Assembly: GCA_963785765.1 (NCBI GenBank)
Contig: CAWAWM010000001.1
Coordinates: 434,001 to 498,000 of the forward strand
Source of the DNA: DATBGO01 sp963785765
GTDB taxonomy: Bacteria > Actinomycetota > Actinomycetes > Streptosporangiales > Streptosporangiaceae
Length of the DNA: 64,000 nucleotides
Reading direction: 5' to 3'
Shown: positions 36,642 to 44,298 of the stretch, piece after piece
How positions within the stretch are numbered: position 1 is the stretch's first letter
Layout of the letters: each line of letters begins with the position of its first letter
Position numbers and translations under genes: made by a program
Notes under the pieces: generated by a model
What the model was told of the DNA's origin: nothing
Databases searched by the model: none
The model's input: only the letters and a program-made list of their open reading frames with translations

Positions 36642-37371
36642 CCGGAGCCGAGCCGCCCGGAGCTGAGCCGCCCGGAGCTGAGCCGCCCGAAGCCGGGCCG
36701 CCCGGAGCCGGGCCGACCGGAGCTGGGCTGACCGGAGCTGAGCCGCCTGCCCCACTCGCGCGCTGGCGGTAGGCACGGGATTTGGCCCGGGCGCCGCACA
36801 CCCGCATGCTGCACCAGCAGCCGGTGCGGGTGGGGGACCTGTCGTAGAACGCCCACTGGCAGTCGTCGGCCGCGCACGCCTTGAGCCTGGACCAGGTGCC
36901 GGCGGCGGCCGCGGTCGCCGCGATGAGCAGGATCCTGGCGAGTGCAGCCGGCCCGCCGGACCCGGCTGGCGCCACGCCGATCCGGCCGTCCTGGTTCACC
37001 TCGAACCGGGTGGCCAGGCCGGCCGCGATCCGGCGCAGTTCGGTGACCGGGTCCTCGGCCGCAGGCGCGGGTCCGGCAACGGCTCCGGCCCCGGTCCTGG
37101 CCGCGTGCGTGCGCAGCACGCCGCGCAGTGCTTCCCGCAGCGCGACGGCCTGCTCGAGATCGGTGCGGCTGAAGGCGGCAGAATCGCTGGCGGCGGTCAG
37201 GCCATGGTGCTGCAGCCAGCTGGCCAGCCCCCCGGTCGTGGCCAGGTCATCGGTGCCCTGCTCCAGGTCGCTGCTGTTGACCAGGGCCCGTACCTTCTCC
37301 AGATCGCCCGGGGCAGCACCCGAGCGTCCCGCCGCTACCGACGATCGGGCGACTTGCGGCATGCTCGCCAC
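36586..37371 (-). CDS. CGNR zinc-finger protein with repeat tail
   Basis: The product has 261 residues. An N-terminal ABATE-like helical stress-response domain (about 25-150) is followed by the CGNR finger: CAADDCQWAFYD and CWCSMRVCGARAKSRAYR, where CGNR itself reads CGAR. Such proteins are probably DNA-binding regulators. After the finger comes a 60-residue Gly/Ser/Ala/Pro tail encoded by the 15-bp repeat array, which runs 56 bp into the 3' end of the opposing PRPP synthetase gene. Typical members stop soon after the finger. Confidence 0.85.
   Translation of the reverse strand: MASMPQVARSSVAAGRSGAAPGDLEKVRALVNSSDLEQGTDDLATTGGLASWLQHHGLTAASDSAAFSRTDLEQAVALREALRGVLRTHAARTGAGAVAGPAPAAEDPVTELRRIAAGLATRFEVNQDGRIGVAPAGSGGPAALARILLIAATAAAAGTWSRLKACAADDCQWAFYDRSPTRTGCWCSMRVCGARAKSRAYRQRASGAGGSAPVSPAPVGPAPGGPASGGSAPGGSAPGGSAPVSPDAAPTARSSHGRTAR
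36637..36741. repeat. Seven 15-bp repeats across the convergent prs/CGNR junction
   Basis: Seven contiguous 15-bp units, consensus GCCGCCCGGAGCTGA, start at 36637. The first unit contains the PRPP synthetase stop codon. On the other strand all units are coding and give the Gly/Ser/Ala/Pro tail of the CGNR protein. Confidence 0.93.
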
Positions 37372-37498
37372 CTCCAGGCTGGCTCGGCGGCGGGACAGGC
37401 ACCGGACAGCCGCTCCGAATCGATGTTGTGGACCGTACCCGCTGCGTCACCATCATATGCGTTTAGCTGGTTGCGGAGAATAGGTCGCTGATCTAACG

Positions 37499-37531
37499 TC
37501 GTAACCATCTTTATGTAGATGACGGTTACGA
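37499..37531. promoter_or_regulatory. Inverted repeat before the arginase-like gene
   Basis: TCGTAACC (37499-37506) and GGTTACGA (37524-37531) are perfect 8-bp arms, with nested ATCT/AGAT inside. The structure ends about 6 bp before the GGAGG ribosome binding site of the gene at 37546, in an AT-rich stretch, so it is a likely operator. Confidence 0.5.
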
Positions 37532-37545
37532 GCCAGGGAGGCATC

Positions 37546-38481
37546 ATGCGCGACTGGATCCTCATCGGCGTCCCGACCAGCGCCGGAGCCCACCACGGTG
37601 GCCAGGAGCGGGCGCCTGATGCGTTGCGGGCCGCCGGGCTGGCGGACCGGTTGCGGGCAGCGGGGGACTCGGTCCGGGACGCGGGGAACCTGGTGGGCGC
37701 TCCGTTCGCCGGGGATCGTGACCATCCGAAGGCCCGTAATCTCGCGGCCGTGACCCGGGTGGCCCGCGAGGTCGCCGACGCTGTCGCGGAGGCCATCGCC
37801 GATCCGGCGCACCCGGGGCAGCTGCCGCTGGTGGTCGGCGGCGACTGCACGATCACGCTGGGCGTCATCGCCGGGTTCCGCCGCCATCATCCCGACGTCG
37901 GCCTGGTCTACGTGGATGGCGACGCGGACCTCGGCACGCCCGACACCGACAGCTCGGGGATCTTCGACTCGATGGGGATTGCGCACCTCCTCGGCCGCGG
38001 GGCGCCCGAGCTCACCGGGCTGGGCGGCGCGGCACCCCTGCTCGAGCCGGCCCGGCTGGCCTTGGTCGGCGGCGACCCGCGGGAGACTGACAACGCGGGC
38101 CGGAAGTTCCTGGCCGCGTGCGGAGTCAGCTTCCAGGAGGCGCCCGCGCTCATCGCGGATCCGGCGGGCGCCGCTGCCCTGGCCCTGACCGCGATCGAGG
38201 CGGCCAGCGGGCCGGTGGTCGTGCACCTGGACGTCGACGTGATCGACTCCGGCGACCTCCCGCTCGGCAACTTCCCGCACTACGGCTCCGGCGTGCGGCC
38301 CGAGCACGTGACGGCCTGCCTGCGCGTGCTGCGGCAGCACCCGTCGTTCGCCGGGCTGGTGCTCACCGAAGTGAATCCCGGCCACGACGCCGACGGGACG
38401 CTGCTGCCGAGCCTGGTGGACGCGCTGGTGCCCGGCCTGGCAGGCGGGCCTGCGCCCGGGCAGGCCGGCAACGGGGCCTAG
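37546..38481 (+). CDS. Arginase/agmatinase-fold protein with altered metal ligands
   Basis: The product has 311 residues from the ATG at 37546, behind GGGAGG. The ureohydrolase fold is clear: VVGGDCTITLG, VYVDGDADLGTP and HLDVDVIDSGD. In canonical enzymes the first two motifs read GGDHS and DAHxD. Here the first His is Cys (C101) and the bridging His is Asp (D126), while D124, D128 and the DxD pair are kept. The metal site may differ, or the substrate may be another guanidino or amidino compound. The gene ends overlapping the MarR stop by 4 bp, convergent. Confidence 0.8.
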   Translation: MRDWILIGVPTSAGAHHGGQERAPDALRAAGLADRLRAAGDSVRDAGNLVGAPFAGDRDHPKARNLAAVTRVAREVADAVAEAIADPAHPGQLPLVVGGDCTITLGVIAGFRRHHPDVGLVYVDGDADLGTPDTDSSGIFDSMGIAHLLGRGAPELTGLGGAAPLLEPARLALVGGDPRETDNAGRKFLAACGVSFQEAPALIADPAGAAALALTAIEAASGPVVVHLDVDVIDSGDLPLGNFPHYGSGVRPEHVTACLRVLRQHPSFAGLVLTEVNPGHDADGTLLPSLVDALVPGLAGGPAPGQAGNGA

Positions 38482-39116
38482 CCGCCGAACCAGCCGGGCA
38501 CGTCGAGCCGGACCGGGCCGGACGGTGTCACCTGGCGCAGGTCGTTCTCCAGCGCGCGCAGCCGGCCAGGGCCGAGCCGGGCCGCCCAGCCGGCCCGCAG
38601 GTCGTCGAAGATGCGGGCGGACCGGGCCAGGCAGTCGAGACCGCGATCGGTCAGCCGGACCAGCTTGCGCCGGGCGTCAGCCGGGTCGGCGCCGCGCTCG
38701 ACGTAGCCGAGCTCGAGCAGGCCGTCGATGATCTTGCCGGCGGCCTGCTTGGAGATGCCGAGCCTGCGGCCGAGCTCAGCCGCGGTAGTACCGCCGCCGC
38801 CGATCGCCTGGAAGACGAACCCGTGCATCGGTCGCAGGTCCGGGTGACCCTGCCGGGCCAGCTCCGCGTGCAGCTCGTCGACCAGCGCACGGAAACCTAG
38901 GAACAGCAGCAGCGGCAGCTCATATCCGGGCGGGTCGACGGGGGACTCAGCAGGCGCCTCGGCGGGGGCCTCGGCGGGCGGATCGGCAGACGGCCTGGCA
39001 GGCGGCAGCGCAGGGCCGGCCGATCCGGCACCGTGCGGCCCGTCAGCCGGGCCGGCCGCCCGGCCGCCGGGCACGCCATCCGGCAGGCTGCCCGGCCTGG
39101 GATAGTCAGTTGACAC
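38478..39116 (-). CDS. MarR-family transcriptional regulator
   Basis: The product has 212 residues from a GTG at 39116. The first 70 residues are Pro/Ala/Gly-rich and probably disordered; translation may start later. The winged helix reads TTAAELGRRLGISKQAAGKI, with the wing ADPADARRKLVRLTDRG. It is divergent from a cupin gene across a perfect palindromic operator, and its own start codon abuts a further half-site, which suggests autorepression. Confidence 0.88.
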   Translation of the reverse strand: MSTDYPRPGSLPDGVPGGRAAGPADGPHGAGSAGPALPPARPSADPPAEAPAEAPAESPVDPPGYELPLLLFLGFRALVDELHAELARQGHPDLRPMHGFVFQAIGGGGTTAAELGRRLGISKQAAGKIIDGLLELGYVERGADPADARRKLVRLTDRGLDCLARSARIFDDLRAGWAARLGPGRLRALENDLRQVTPSGPVRLDVPGWFGG

Positions 39117-39117
39117 G

Positions 39118-39160
39118 ATAGACAACCCGGCTAACCATATAGACAACCATGTTGTCTATA
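39118..39160. promoter_or_regulatory. Perfect palindromic operator plus extra half-site (MarR/cupin)
   Basis: TATAGACAAC-CAT-GTTGTCTATA (39138-39160) is a perfect inverted repeat with 10-bp arms. The half-site ATAGACAAC recurs at 39118-39126, 21 bp (two helical turns) from the left arm. The palindrome ends two bases before the cupin ribosome binding site (AGGAGG, 39163). The same 9-mer occurs once more at 42269, upstream of the ABC exporter. Confidence 0.8.
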
Positions 39161-39175
39161 CTAGGAGGCTCAGTC

Positions 39176-39568
39176 ATGTCTGTCATCCGCTGCTCTGTCA
39201 TCCGCTGCGGGGAGACCCGCCGGACCGAGACGCCGAACGCCGTCATGACCACCCTCGCCTCGCCGACGCTGGGCGGCGCGCGGCAGGCGCTGTGGCGCGT
39301 TGACATGACCGGTGGCCAGGCCGGGCCGCTGCATGCCTTCGATGTCGAGCAGGTCTGGACAGTGCTGGGCGGGGGAGCGTCAGTGCAGCTTGACGACGTC
39401 GCCATCACCATCGGGGCGGGTGACACGATCGTGTTGCCGGCCGGGGTACCGCGCCGCATCACCGCCGACCCGGCCGCGGGCCTATCCGCGATCGCCATCG
39501 CCCGGTCGGGCGCGCTGGCCAGCGCGCCCGACCGGGCGGAGAGCATCGTTCCGCCGTGGATCGCCTAA
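39176..39568 (+). CDS. Small cupin-domain protein
   Basis: The product has 130 residues from the ATG at 39176, behind AGGAGG. One cupin barrel is visible (AGPLHAFDVEQVWTVLGGG; GAGDTIVLPAGVPRRITADP). The metal-binding His/Glu set is incomplete: one H and one E in HAFDVEQVW. Members range from dioxygenases to binding proteins. Under MarR control it may handle a signal or toxic molecule sensed by the regulator. Confidence 0.82.
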   Translation: MSVIRCSVIRCGETRRTETPNAVMTTLASPTLGGARQALWRVDMTGGQAGPLHAFDVEQVWTVLGGGASVQLDDVAITIGAGDTIVLPAGVPRRITADPAAGLSAIAIARSGALASAPDRAESIVPPWIA

Positions 39569-39658
39569 TAACGGCCGTCGCCAGGCCAGCCAGGGCCCGA
39601 TCCGGGCCGAGCCTGACCCGGGCTGATCCTGACCCCGTACCTGACCCAGGCTGGTTGC

Positions 39659-40024
39659 TTACTCGATCAGGGAACGGTGCGGCCGCAGCACGCAGAACTC
39701 GTTGCCCTCCGGGTCGGCCAGCACCACCCAGGTAGCCTCCGGGCCCTGGCCGACGTCGGCCCGGGTCGCGCCGAGCGCGAGCAGGCGGTCCACCTCCGCG
39801 TCCCGGTCGTCGGGATCCAGGTCGATGTGCAGCCGGTTCTTGATGGTCTTGCCCTCAGGCACGGCCACGAAGCACAGGCCAGGGTAGCTGTGCGTGCCAG
39901 CGCCCACGATCACCTCCTCGTCGTCCTCGGCCAGCACCTGCTGGCCGAGGGCCGCCGCCCAGAACCGGGTGAGCAGGCGGGGATCGTGGCAGTCGATCGC
40001 GAGCTGGTAGAAGCGGCTTGGCAT
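39659..40024 (-). CDS. VOC/glyoxalase-like protein
   Basis: The product has 121 residues. The Glo_EDI_BRP-like fold is seen in YQLAIDCHDPRLLTRFWAAA and LHIDLDPDDRDAEVDRLLAL, ending WVVLADPEGNEFCVL. This subgroup is common in actinobacteria and poorly characterised. It lies 9 bp downstream of the ogt gene on the same strand and may belong to the same transcript as the repair genes. Confidence 0.87.
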   Translation of the reverse strand: MPSRFYQLAIDCHDPRLLTRFWAAALGQQVLAEDDEEVIVGAGTHSYPGLCFVAVPEGKTIKNRLHIDLDPDDRDAEVDRLLALGATRADVGQGPEATWVVLADPEGNEFCVLRPHRSLIE

Positions 40025-40033
40025 CCGCTGATG

Positions 40034-40642
40034 CTAGCCGGTGGCCGGGTCGCTCGCCGGCCGGGCCGCCGGGCCGCCGCGGGCCGTTACCCGGCGCTCC
40101 AGGGCGATCAGGTACCGCTTGCGCTCCAGGCCGCCGCCATAGCCGGTCAGGCTGCCGTCGGAACCCACCACCCGATGGCACGGCACGATGATGCTGATCG
40201 GGTTCCGGCCGTTGGCCAGGCCGACGGCCCGCGCCGCCGATGGCCGGCCGATCGCGGCGGCGAGCTCGCCGTAGGAAACCGTGGTGCCGTACGGGATGTC
40301 TTGCAAGGCGCTCCAGACCAGCCGCTGGAACGAGGTGCCCGTCATGGTCACGGGCAGGTCGAAGCTGGTCAGCCGACCCGCAAAGTACTCGCTGAGCTGC
40401 GCTGCCGCCGCCGCGAAGGGACCATCGTGCGGCGCTCCAAACTGCGGCGCTCCAAACTGCGGCGCTCCAAACTGCGGTGTTCCAAACTGCGGTGTTCCGA
40501 ACTGCGCAGCCGCGGGCGGGTACCGCCGCTCGCTCAGGTACAGGCCGGTGAGCCTGTCGTCGGTGGCGAGCAGCGTGATCGGTCCGACCGGGCTGTCGAC
40601 GACGGTGTGCGACCGGCGCCCGGTCAGCGTGCTGGCAGTCAT
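40034..40642 (-). CDS. ogt: Methylated-DNA-[protein]-cysteine S-methyltransferase
   Basis: The product has 202 residues. It removes methyl groups from O6-methylguanine by suicide transfer to the Cys in IIVPCHRVVGSDGSLTGYGG. The DNA-binding helix is seen in FQRLVWSALQDIPYGTTVSY. The ATG at 40642 overlaps the stop of ada-alkA, so both are coupled. Residues about 46-70 are five copies of Gln-Phe-Gly-(Thr/Ala)-Pro, inserted in the variable loop of the N-terminal domain. Confidence 0.94.
   Translation of the reverse strand: MTASTLTGRRSHTVVDSPVGPITLLATDDRLTGLYLSERRYPPAAAQFGTPQFGTPQFGAPQFGAPQFGAPHDGPFAAAAAQLSEYFAGRLTSFDLPVTMTGTSFQRLVWSALQDIPYGTTVSYGELAAAIGRPSAARAVGLANGRNPISIIVPCHRVVGSDGSLTGYGGGLERKRYLIALERRVTARGGPAARPASDPATG
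40431..40505 (-). repeat. Five 15-bp repeats inside ogt
   Basis: Five contiguous units of the plus-strand pattern GGCGCTCCAAACTGC begin at 40431; the last two read GGTGTTCC. On the coding strand they give Gln-Phe-Gly-Ala/Thr-Pro repeats. The first three units are identical. Confidence 0.95.
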
Positions 40643-42120
40643 GGCTGATCCTCTCCTGGTATCCGGTTGATCGGGTGGTCGCTGGTGGCCCACAGGTACT
40701 GGACCGCGTACGCCCGCCAGGGCCGCCAGCTGGCCGAGCGCCTGGTCAGCGCAGCCGGCCCGGCGGGCAGGCCGCGCTCCCTGGCGGCGATCCTGACCCC
40801 GAGATCGGACGGCACGAACGCGTCGGGGTCACCAAGACCGCGCATCGCGATCATCTCGACGCTCCATGGGCCGATTCCCGGCAGGGCGCCGAGCTGGGCA
40901 CGGGCCTGCTCCCAGTCGCTGCCGGGGCTCAGGTCGATCTCGCCGGCCGCCAGTCCCGTGGTCAGGGCGGCAAAGGTCGCGCGTCGCGCGGCCGGCAGCG
41001 CGAGCGTGGCGGGATCAACGACGGCCAGCGCGGCGATGCCGGGGAACAGCCGGGTCAGGCCGCCCGCCGGATCCTGCACCGGCTCGCCGTGGGCAGCGGC
41101 CAGCCGGCCCGCGTGAGTCCGCGCCGCCGCCACCGACACCTGCTGGCCGAGCACGACCCGCACCGCGAACTCCGCGGCGTCGACCGTCCTCGGCACCCGG
41201 CGGCCCGGCGCCTTGTCGACCAGCGGGGCGAGGATCGGATCGGCCTGCAGCAGCTCGCCGGCCGCGGCCGGATCGGCGTCCAGGTCGAGCAGGCGGCGGC
41301 ACCGGCTGATCGCGGTGGCCAGGTCGCGCAGATCGGACAGGCTCAGCTGGCAGCCGATGTACTCCGGGCCGGGCCGCAGGGTGACGATGCCGTGCCCGTG
41401 CGGCAGCCGCAGGGTGCGCCGGTAACCGCCGTCGCGCCATTCCTCCACCCCCGGCACGGCCGTCGCCGCCAGGTGGCCGAACAGGTTGTCCGGGCACAGC
41501 GGGATCCGGAACGGCAGCCGCAGGTGCAGCGCGCCCGGAGCGGCCGCCTGGTCGCCGCGGCCGGCCCGGCGGCGCAGCTCGGTGGGGGACAGGGCGAACA
41601 CCTCCCGCACCGTGTCGTTGAAGGCCCTGATGCTGGCGAAGCCCGCCGCGAACGCGATGTCGCCCATCGGCAGCGAACTGGTCTCGATCAGCAGCCGGGC
41701 GGTCTGCGCCCGCTGCGCCCGGGCCAGCGCGAGCGGCCCGGCACCCAGCTCGGCCAGCAGCTGCCGCTGGATCTGCCGGACGCTGTAGCCGAGCCTGGCG
41801 GCCAGCCCTGGCACGCCACTGGTGTCGATCACGCCGTCGGCGATCAGCCGCATCGCCCGCGCTACCAGGTCGGCGCGCTCGTTCCATTCCGGCGACCCCG
41901 GGCTGGCGTCAGGCCGGCATCTCTTGCAGGCCCGGAAGCCGGCCTGCTGCGCCGCGGCGGCGCTGGCGAAGAACCGCACATTCGCCGGCTTCGGCGGCAC
42001 CGCCGGGCAGCTCGGCCGGCAGTAGATTCCGGTGGTGATCACCGCGCCGAAGAACCAGCCGTCGAACCGCGCGTCCTTAGCCTGGAAGGCCCGCATCCAG
42101 CGTTCGTCGTCGTCGTGCAC
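40639..42120 (-). CDS. Ada-AlkA fusion: methyl-sensing activator and 3-methyladenine DNA glycosylase
   Basis: The product has 493 residues from a GTG at 42120; an ATG 8 codons later is possible. An N-terminal Ada metal-binding domain (about 8-75) has CRPSC and CKRCRPDASPGSPEW, with the methyl-accepting Cys in YCRPSC. An AraC-type HTH follows (about 85-185). The C-terminal HhH-GPD AlkA glycosylase has LGQQVSVAAARTHAG and ALPGIGPWSVEMIAMRGLGD, with the catalytic Asp in DPDAFVPSDLG. It senses methyl damage, activates its own operon and excises alkylated bases. The O6-methyltransferase is the coupled next gene. Confidence 0.94.
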   Translation of the reverse strand: MHDDDERWMRAFQAKDARFDGWFFGAVITTGIYCRPSCPAVPPKPANVRFFASAAAAQQAGFRACKRCRPDASPGSPEWNERADLVARAMRLIADGVIDTSGVPGLAARLGYSVRQIQRQLLAELGAGPLALARAQRAQTARLLIETSSLPMGDIAFAAGFASIRAFNDTVREVFALSPTELRRRAGRGDQAAAPGALHLRLPFRIPLCPDNLFGHLAATAVPGVEEWRDGGYRRTLRLPHGHGIVTLRPGPEYIGCQLSLSDLRDLATAISRCRRLLDLDADPAAAGELLQADPILAPLVDKAPGRRVPRTVDAAEFAVRVVLGQQVSVAAARTHAGRLAAAHGEPVQDPAGGLTRLFPGIAALAVVDPATLALPAARRATFAALTTGLAAGEIDLSPGSDWEQARAQLGALPGIGPWSVEMIAMRGLGDPDAFVPSDLGVRIAARERGLPAGPAALTRRSASWRPWRAYAVQYLWATSDHPINRIPGEDQP

Positions 42121-42261
42121 CCTGCCAGCATCGGCGCTGCATGCCGCAGAAGCTAGCGAAAATGCGACACGACCGGTTATTGGGTTGCGCCGGGCCTGGC
42201 GCCTTCGCAAGATGGCGGAGTGCTCCCGCCCGCCGCGGCGTTTGGAGCCGCCGGCCCAGTG

Positions 42262-42299
42262 CCTGAGAATAGACAACCGGCCTGAGAATAGGTGACCGG
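42262..42299 (+). repeat. 19-bp direct repeat carrying a MarR half-site before the ABC exporter
   Basis: Two adjacent 19-bp units, CCTGAGAATAGACAACCGG and CCTGAGAATAGGTGACCGG, differ at three positions. The first contains ATAGACAAC, identical to the MarR operator arm at 39118 and 39139. The pair lies 36-73 bp before the exporter start codon. Confidence 0.75.
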
Positions 42300-42334
42300 C
42301 CCCTGCCCGCCCCGCTAGGTCAAGAGAGTCCCCC

Positions 42335-44068
42335 GTGCTGCTCCGGCTCCTGCGTACCCAGCTGCGCCCGTATCGCGCGCCCATCGCGATCGTGGTGCTG
42401 CTGCAGCTCGTGCAGACCCTGGCCACCCTGTACCTGCCCACCCTGAACGCCGAGATCATCGACAACGGGGTGATCACCGGCAACACCGGCTACATCATGC
42501 GGACCGGCGGCGTCATGGTCGCGGTGACGATCGTGCAGGTCCTCGGCTCGATCGGAGCCGTCTACTTCGGGGCCAGGACGGCGATGGCGATGGGCCGGGA
42601 CGTTCGCGGCGCCGTGTTCACCCGGGTGCACGACTTCTCGGCCCGCGACGTGGCCAGGTTCGGCGCGCCGTCACTGATCACCCGGACCACCAACGACGTC
42701 CAGCAGGTCCAGATGCTGGCCATGATGACGTTCACCATGATGGTCTCGGCCCCCATCATGTGCGTCGGCGGCATCGTCCTGGCGCTCGACCAGAACGTTG
42801 AGCTGTCGTCCCTGCTGCTGGTGGCCGTTCCGGCGCTGGGCGTCATCGTCGGGCTGATCATCACCCGGATGCGGCCGCTGTTTCGGGCGATGCAGGCCCG
42901 GCTCGACGAGATCAACCGGGTGCTCCGCGAGCAGATCACCGGCGTCCGGGTGGTCCGGGCCTTCGTCCGCGATGACCTGGAGCAAGAGCGTTTCGCGGCC
43001 GCCAGCACCCAGCTGATGAACGTGTCGCTCGGGGTCGGCCGGCTGATGGCCCTGATGTTCCCCGCCGTGATGGTGGTGCTGAACTTCTCCAGTGTCGCCG
43101 TGCTCTGGTTCGGCGGGCATCTGGTGGCCAGCGGGAGCATGCAGATCGGCCAGCTGACGGCGTTCTTGTCGTACCTGATGCAGATCCTCATCGCCGTGAT
43201 GATGGCGACGTTCATGTTCGTGATGGTGCCCCGCGCCGAAGTCTGCGCCGAGCGCATCGTGGAGGTGCTGGACACCGAGCCCGACGTCGTCCCGCCGGCC
43301 AGCCCGGTGGGCACCGCCGCCGGGCACGGGTATCTGGAGCTGGCCAACGTGGAGTTCCGTTATCCGGGAGCGGCCGACCCGGTGCTGCGGGGGATCAGCC
43401 TGGCCGCCAGGCCCGGCGAGATCACCGCGATCATCGGCGGCACCGGCAGCGGCAAGACCACCTTGCTGAATCTCATCCCGCGGTTGTTTGACGCGACCGG
43501 CGGTGCCGTGCTGGTGGACGGGGTCAACGTCAGGGACCTGGACCCGGCGGTGCTGTCGGCCGCGGTGGGGTTCGTGCCGCAGAAGCCCTACCTGTTCTCC
43601 GGGACGGTCGGATCCAACCTGCGGTACGGCAAGCCCGACGCCACCGATGAGGAACTCTGGCGGGCGCTGGAGATCGCGCAGGCCCGCGGTTTCGTCGAGC
43701 GGATGGACGGCGGCCTGGACGCGAAGATCGCGCAGGGCGGCACCAACGTCTCCGGTGGCCAGCGCCAGCGGCTGGCCATCGCCCGCGCGCTCGTGCACCG
43801 TCCGGAGATCTACCTGTTCGACGACTCTTTCTCCGCGCTGGACTATGCGACCGACGCGGCGCTGCGGGCCGCGCTGGTGGCCGAGACCGCGGATGCGACG
43901 GTCGTCATCGTCGCGCAGCGGGTCGCCACCATCAGGCACGCCGACCGCATCATCGTGCTGGACGCGGGCCAGGTGGTCGCCGCAGGCACGCACTCCGAGC
44001 TGATGGATACCAGTGACACCTACAGGGACATCGTGCTGTCCCAGCTGACCGAGCAGGAGGCAGCCTGA
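42335..44068 (+). CDS. ABC exporter half-transporter (first subunit, degenerate nucleotide site)
   Basis: The product has 577 residues from a GTG. A six-helix type IV exporter membrane domain (about 15-310) precedes the ATPase: Walker A GGTGSGKTT, signature NVSGGQRQRLAIA, Walker B IYLFDDSFSALD. The catalytic Glu after Walker B is Asp, a mark of heterodimeric exporters in which one site does not hydrolyse ATP. Its partner is encoded 230 bp downstream. Such pairs export drugs or lipids. A MarR half-site upstream suggests regulation from 39 kb. Confidence 0.92.
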   Translation: MLLRLLRTQLRPYRAPIAIVVLLQLVQTLATLYLPTLNAEIIDNGVITGNTGYIMRTGGVMVAVTIVQVLGSIGAVYFGARTAMAMGRDVRGAVFTRVHDFSARDVARFGAPSLITRTTNDVQQVQMLAMMTFTMMVSAPIMCVGGIVLALDQNVELSSLLLVAVPALGVIVGLIITRMRPLFRAMQARLDEINRVLREQITGVRVVRAFVRDDLEQERFAAASTQLMNVSLGVGRLMALMFPAVMVVLNFSSVAVLWFGGHLVASGSMQIGQLTAFLSYLMQILIAVMMATFMFVMVPRAEVCAERIVEVLDTEPDVVPPASPVGTAAGHGYLELANVEFRYPGAADPVLRGISLAARPGEITAIIGGTGSGKTTLLNLIPRLFDATGGAVLVDGVNVRDLDPAVLSAAVGFVPQKPYLFSGTVGSNLRYGKPDATDEELWRALEIAQARGFVERMDGGLDAKIAQGGTNVSGGQRQRLAIARALVHRPEIYLFDDSFSALDYATDAALRAALVAETADATVVIVAQRVATIRHADRIIVLDAGQVVAAGTHSELMDTSDTYRDIVLSQLTEQEAA

Positions 44069-44298
44069 TGACCGCCGCACCAGGCACGACCTCGCCAGGC
44101 GGCGCGCCCGCCGGGGGCGGCCCGGGCGGCGGCGGCCGCACCGGCGGGGGACCGCCGGCCGGGGGACCACCAGGCGGCGCACCACCAGGCGGGGGACCGC
44201 CAGCAGGCGGGGCGGACGGCGGGCCGGCGAGGCGCCGGTTCCACAGCGCGGCCCTGGCCCGCCGCCCGGCGCGCGGCACGGGCCCGCTGCCTTCATGA
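44068..44298 (+). CDS. Gly/Pro-rich small frame, probably the detached N-terminus of the second ABC subunit
   Basis: The frame has 76 codons and starts in a TGATG overlap with the first ABC gene. It gives a Gly/Pro-rich sequence (GGRTGGGPPAGGPPGGAPPG) that turns Arg-rich near the end. Homologous second subunits commonly begin with a Gly/Pro-rich extension. The frame of the downstream ABC gene, read upstream from 44295 to about 44220, continues that character (GPGPPPGARHGPAAFMSGM). A one-base indel near 44210-44225 would join them. As it stands, both junctions are coupled (TGATG and ATGA), so a separate peptide cannot be excluded. Confidence 0.5.
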   Translation: MTAAPGTTSPGGAPAGGGPGGGGRTGGGPPAGGPPGGAPPGGGPPAGGADGGPARRRFHSAALARRPARGTGPLPS

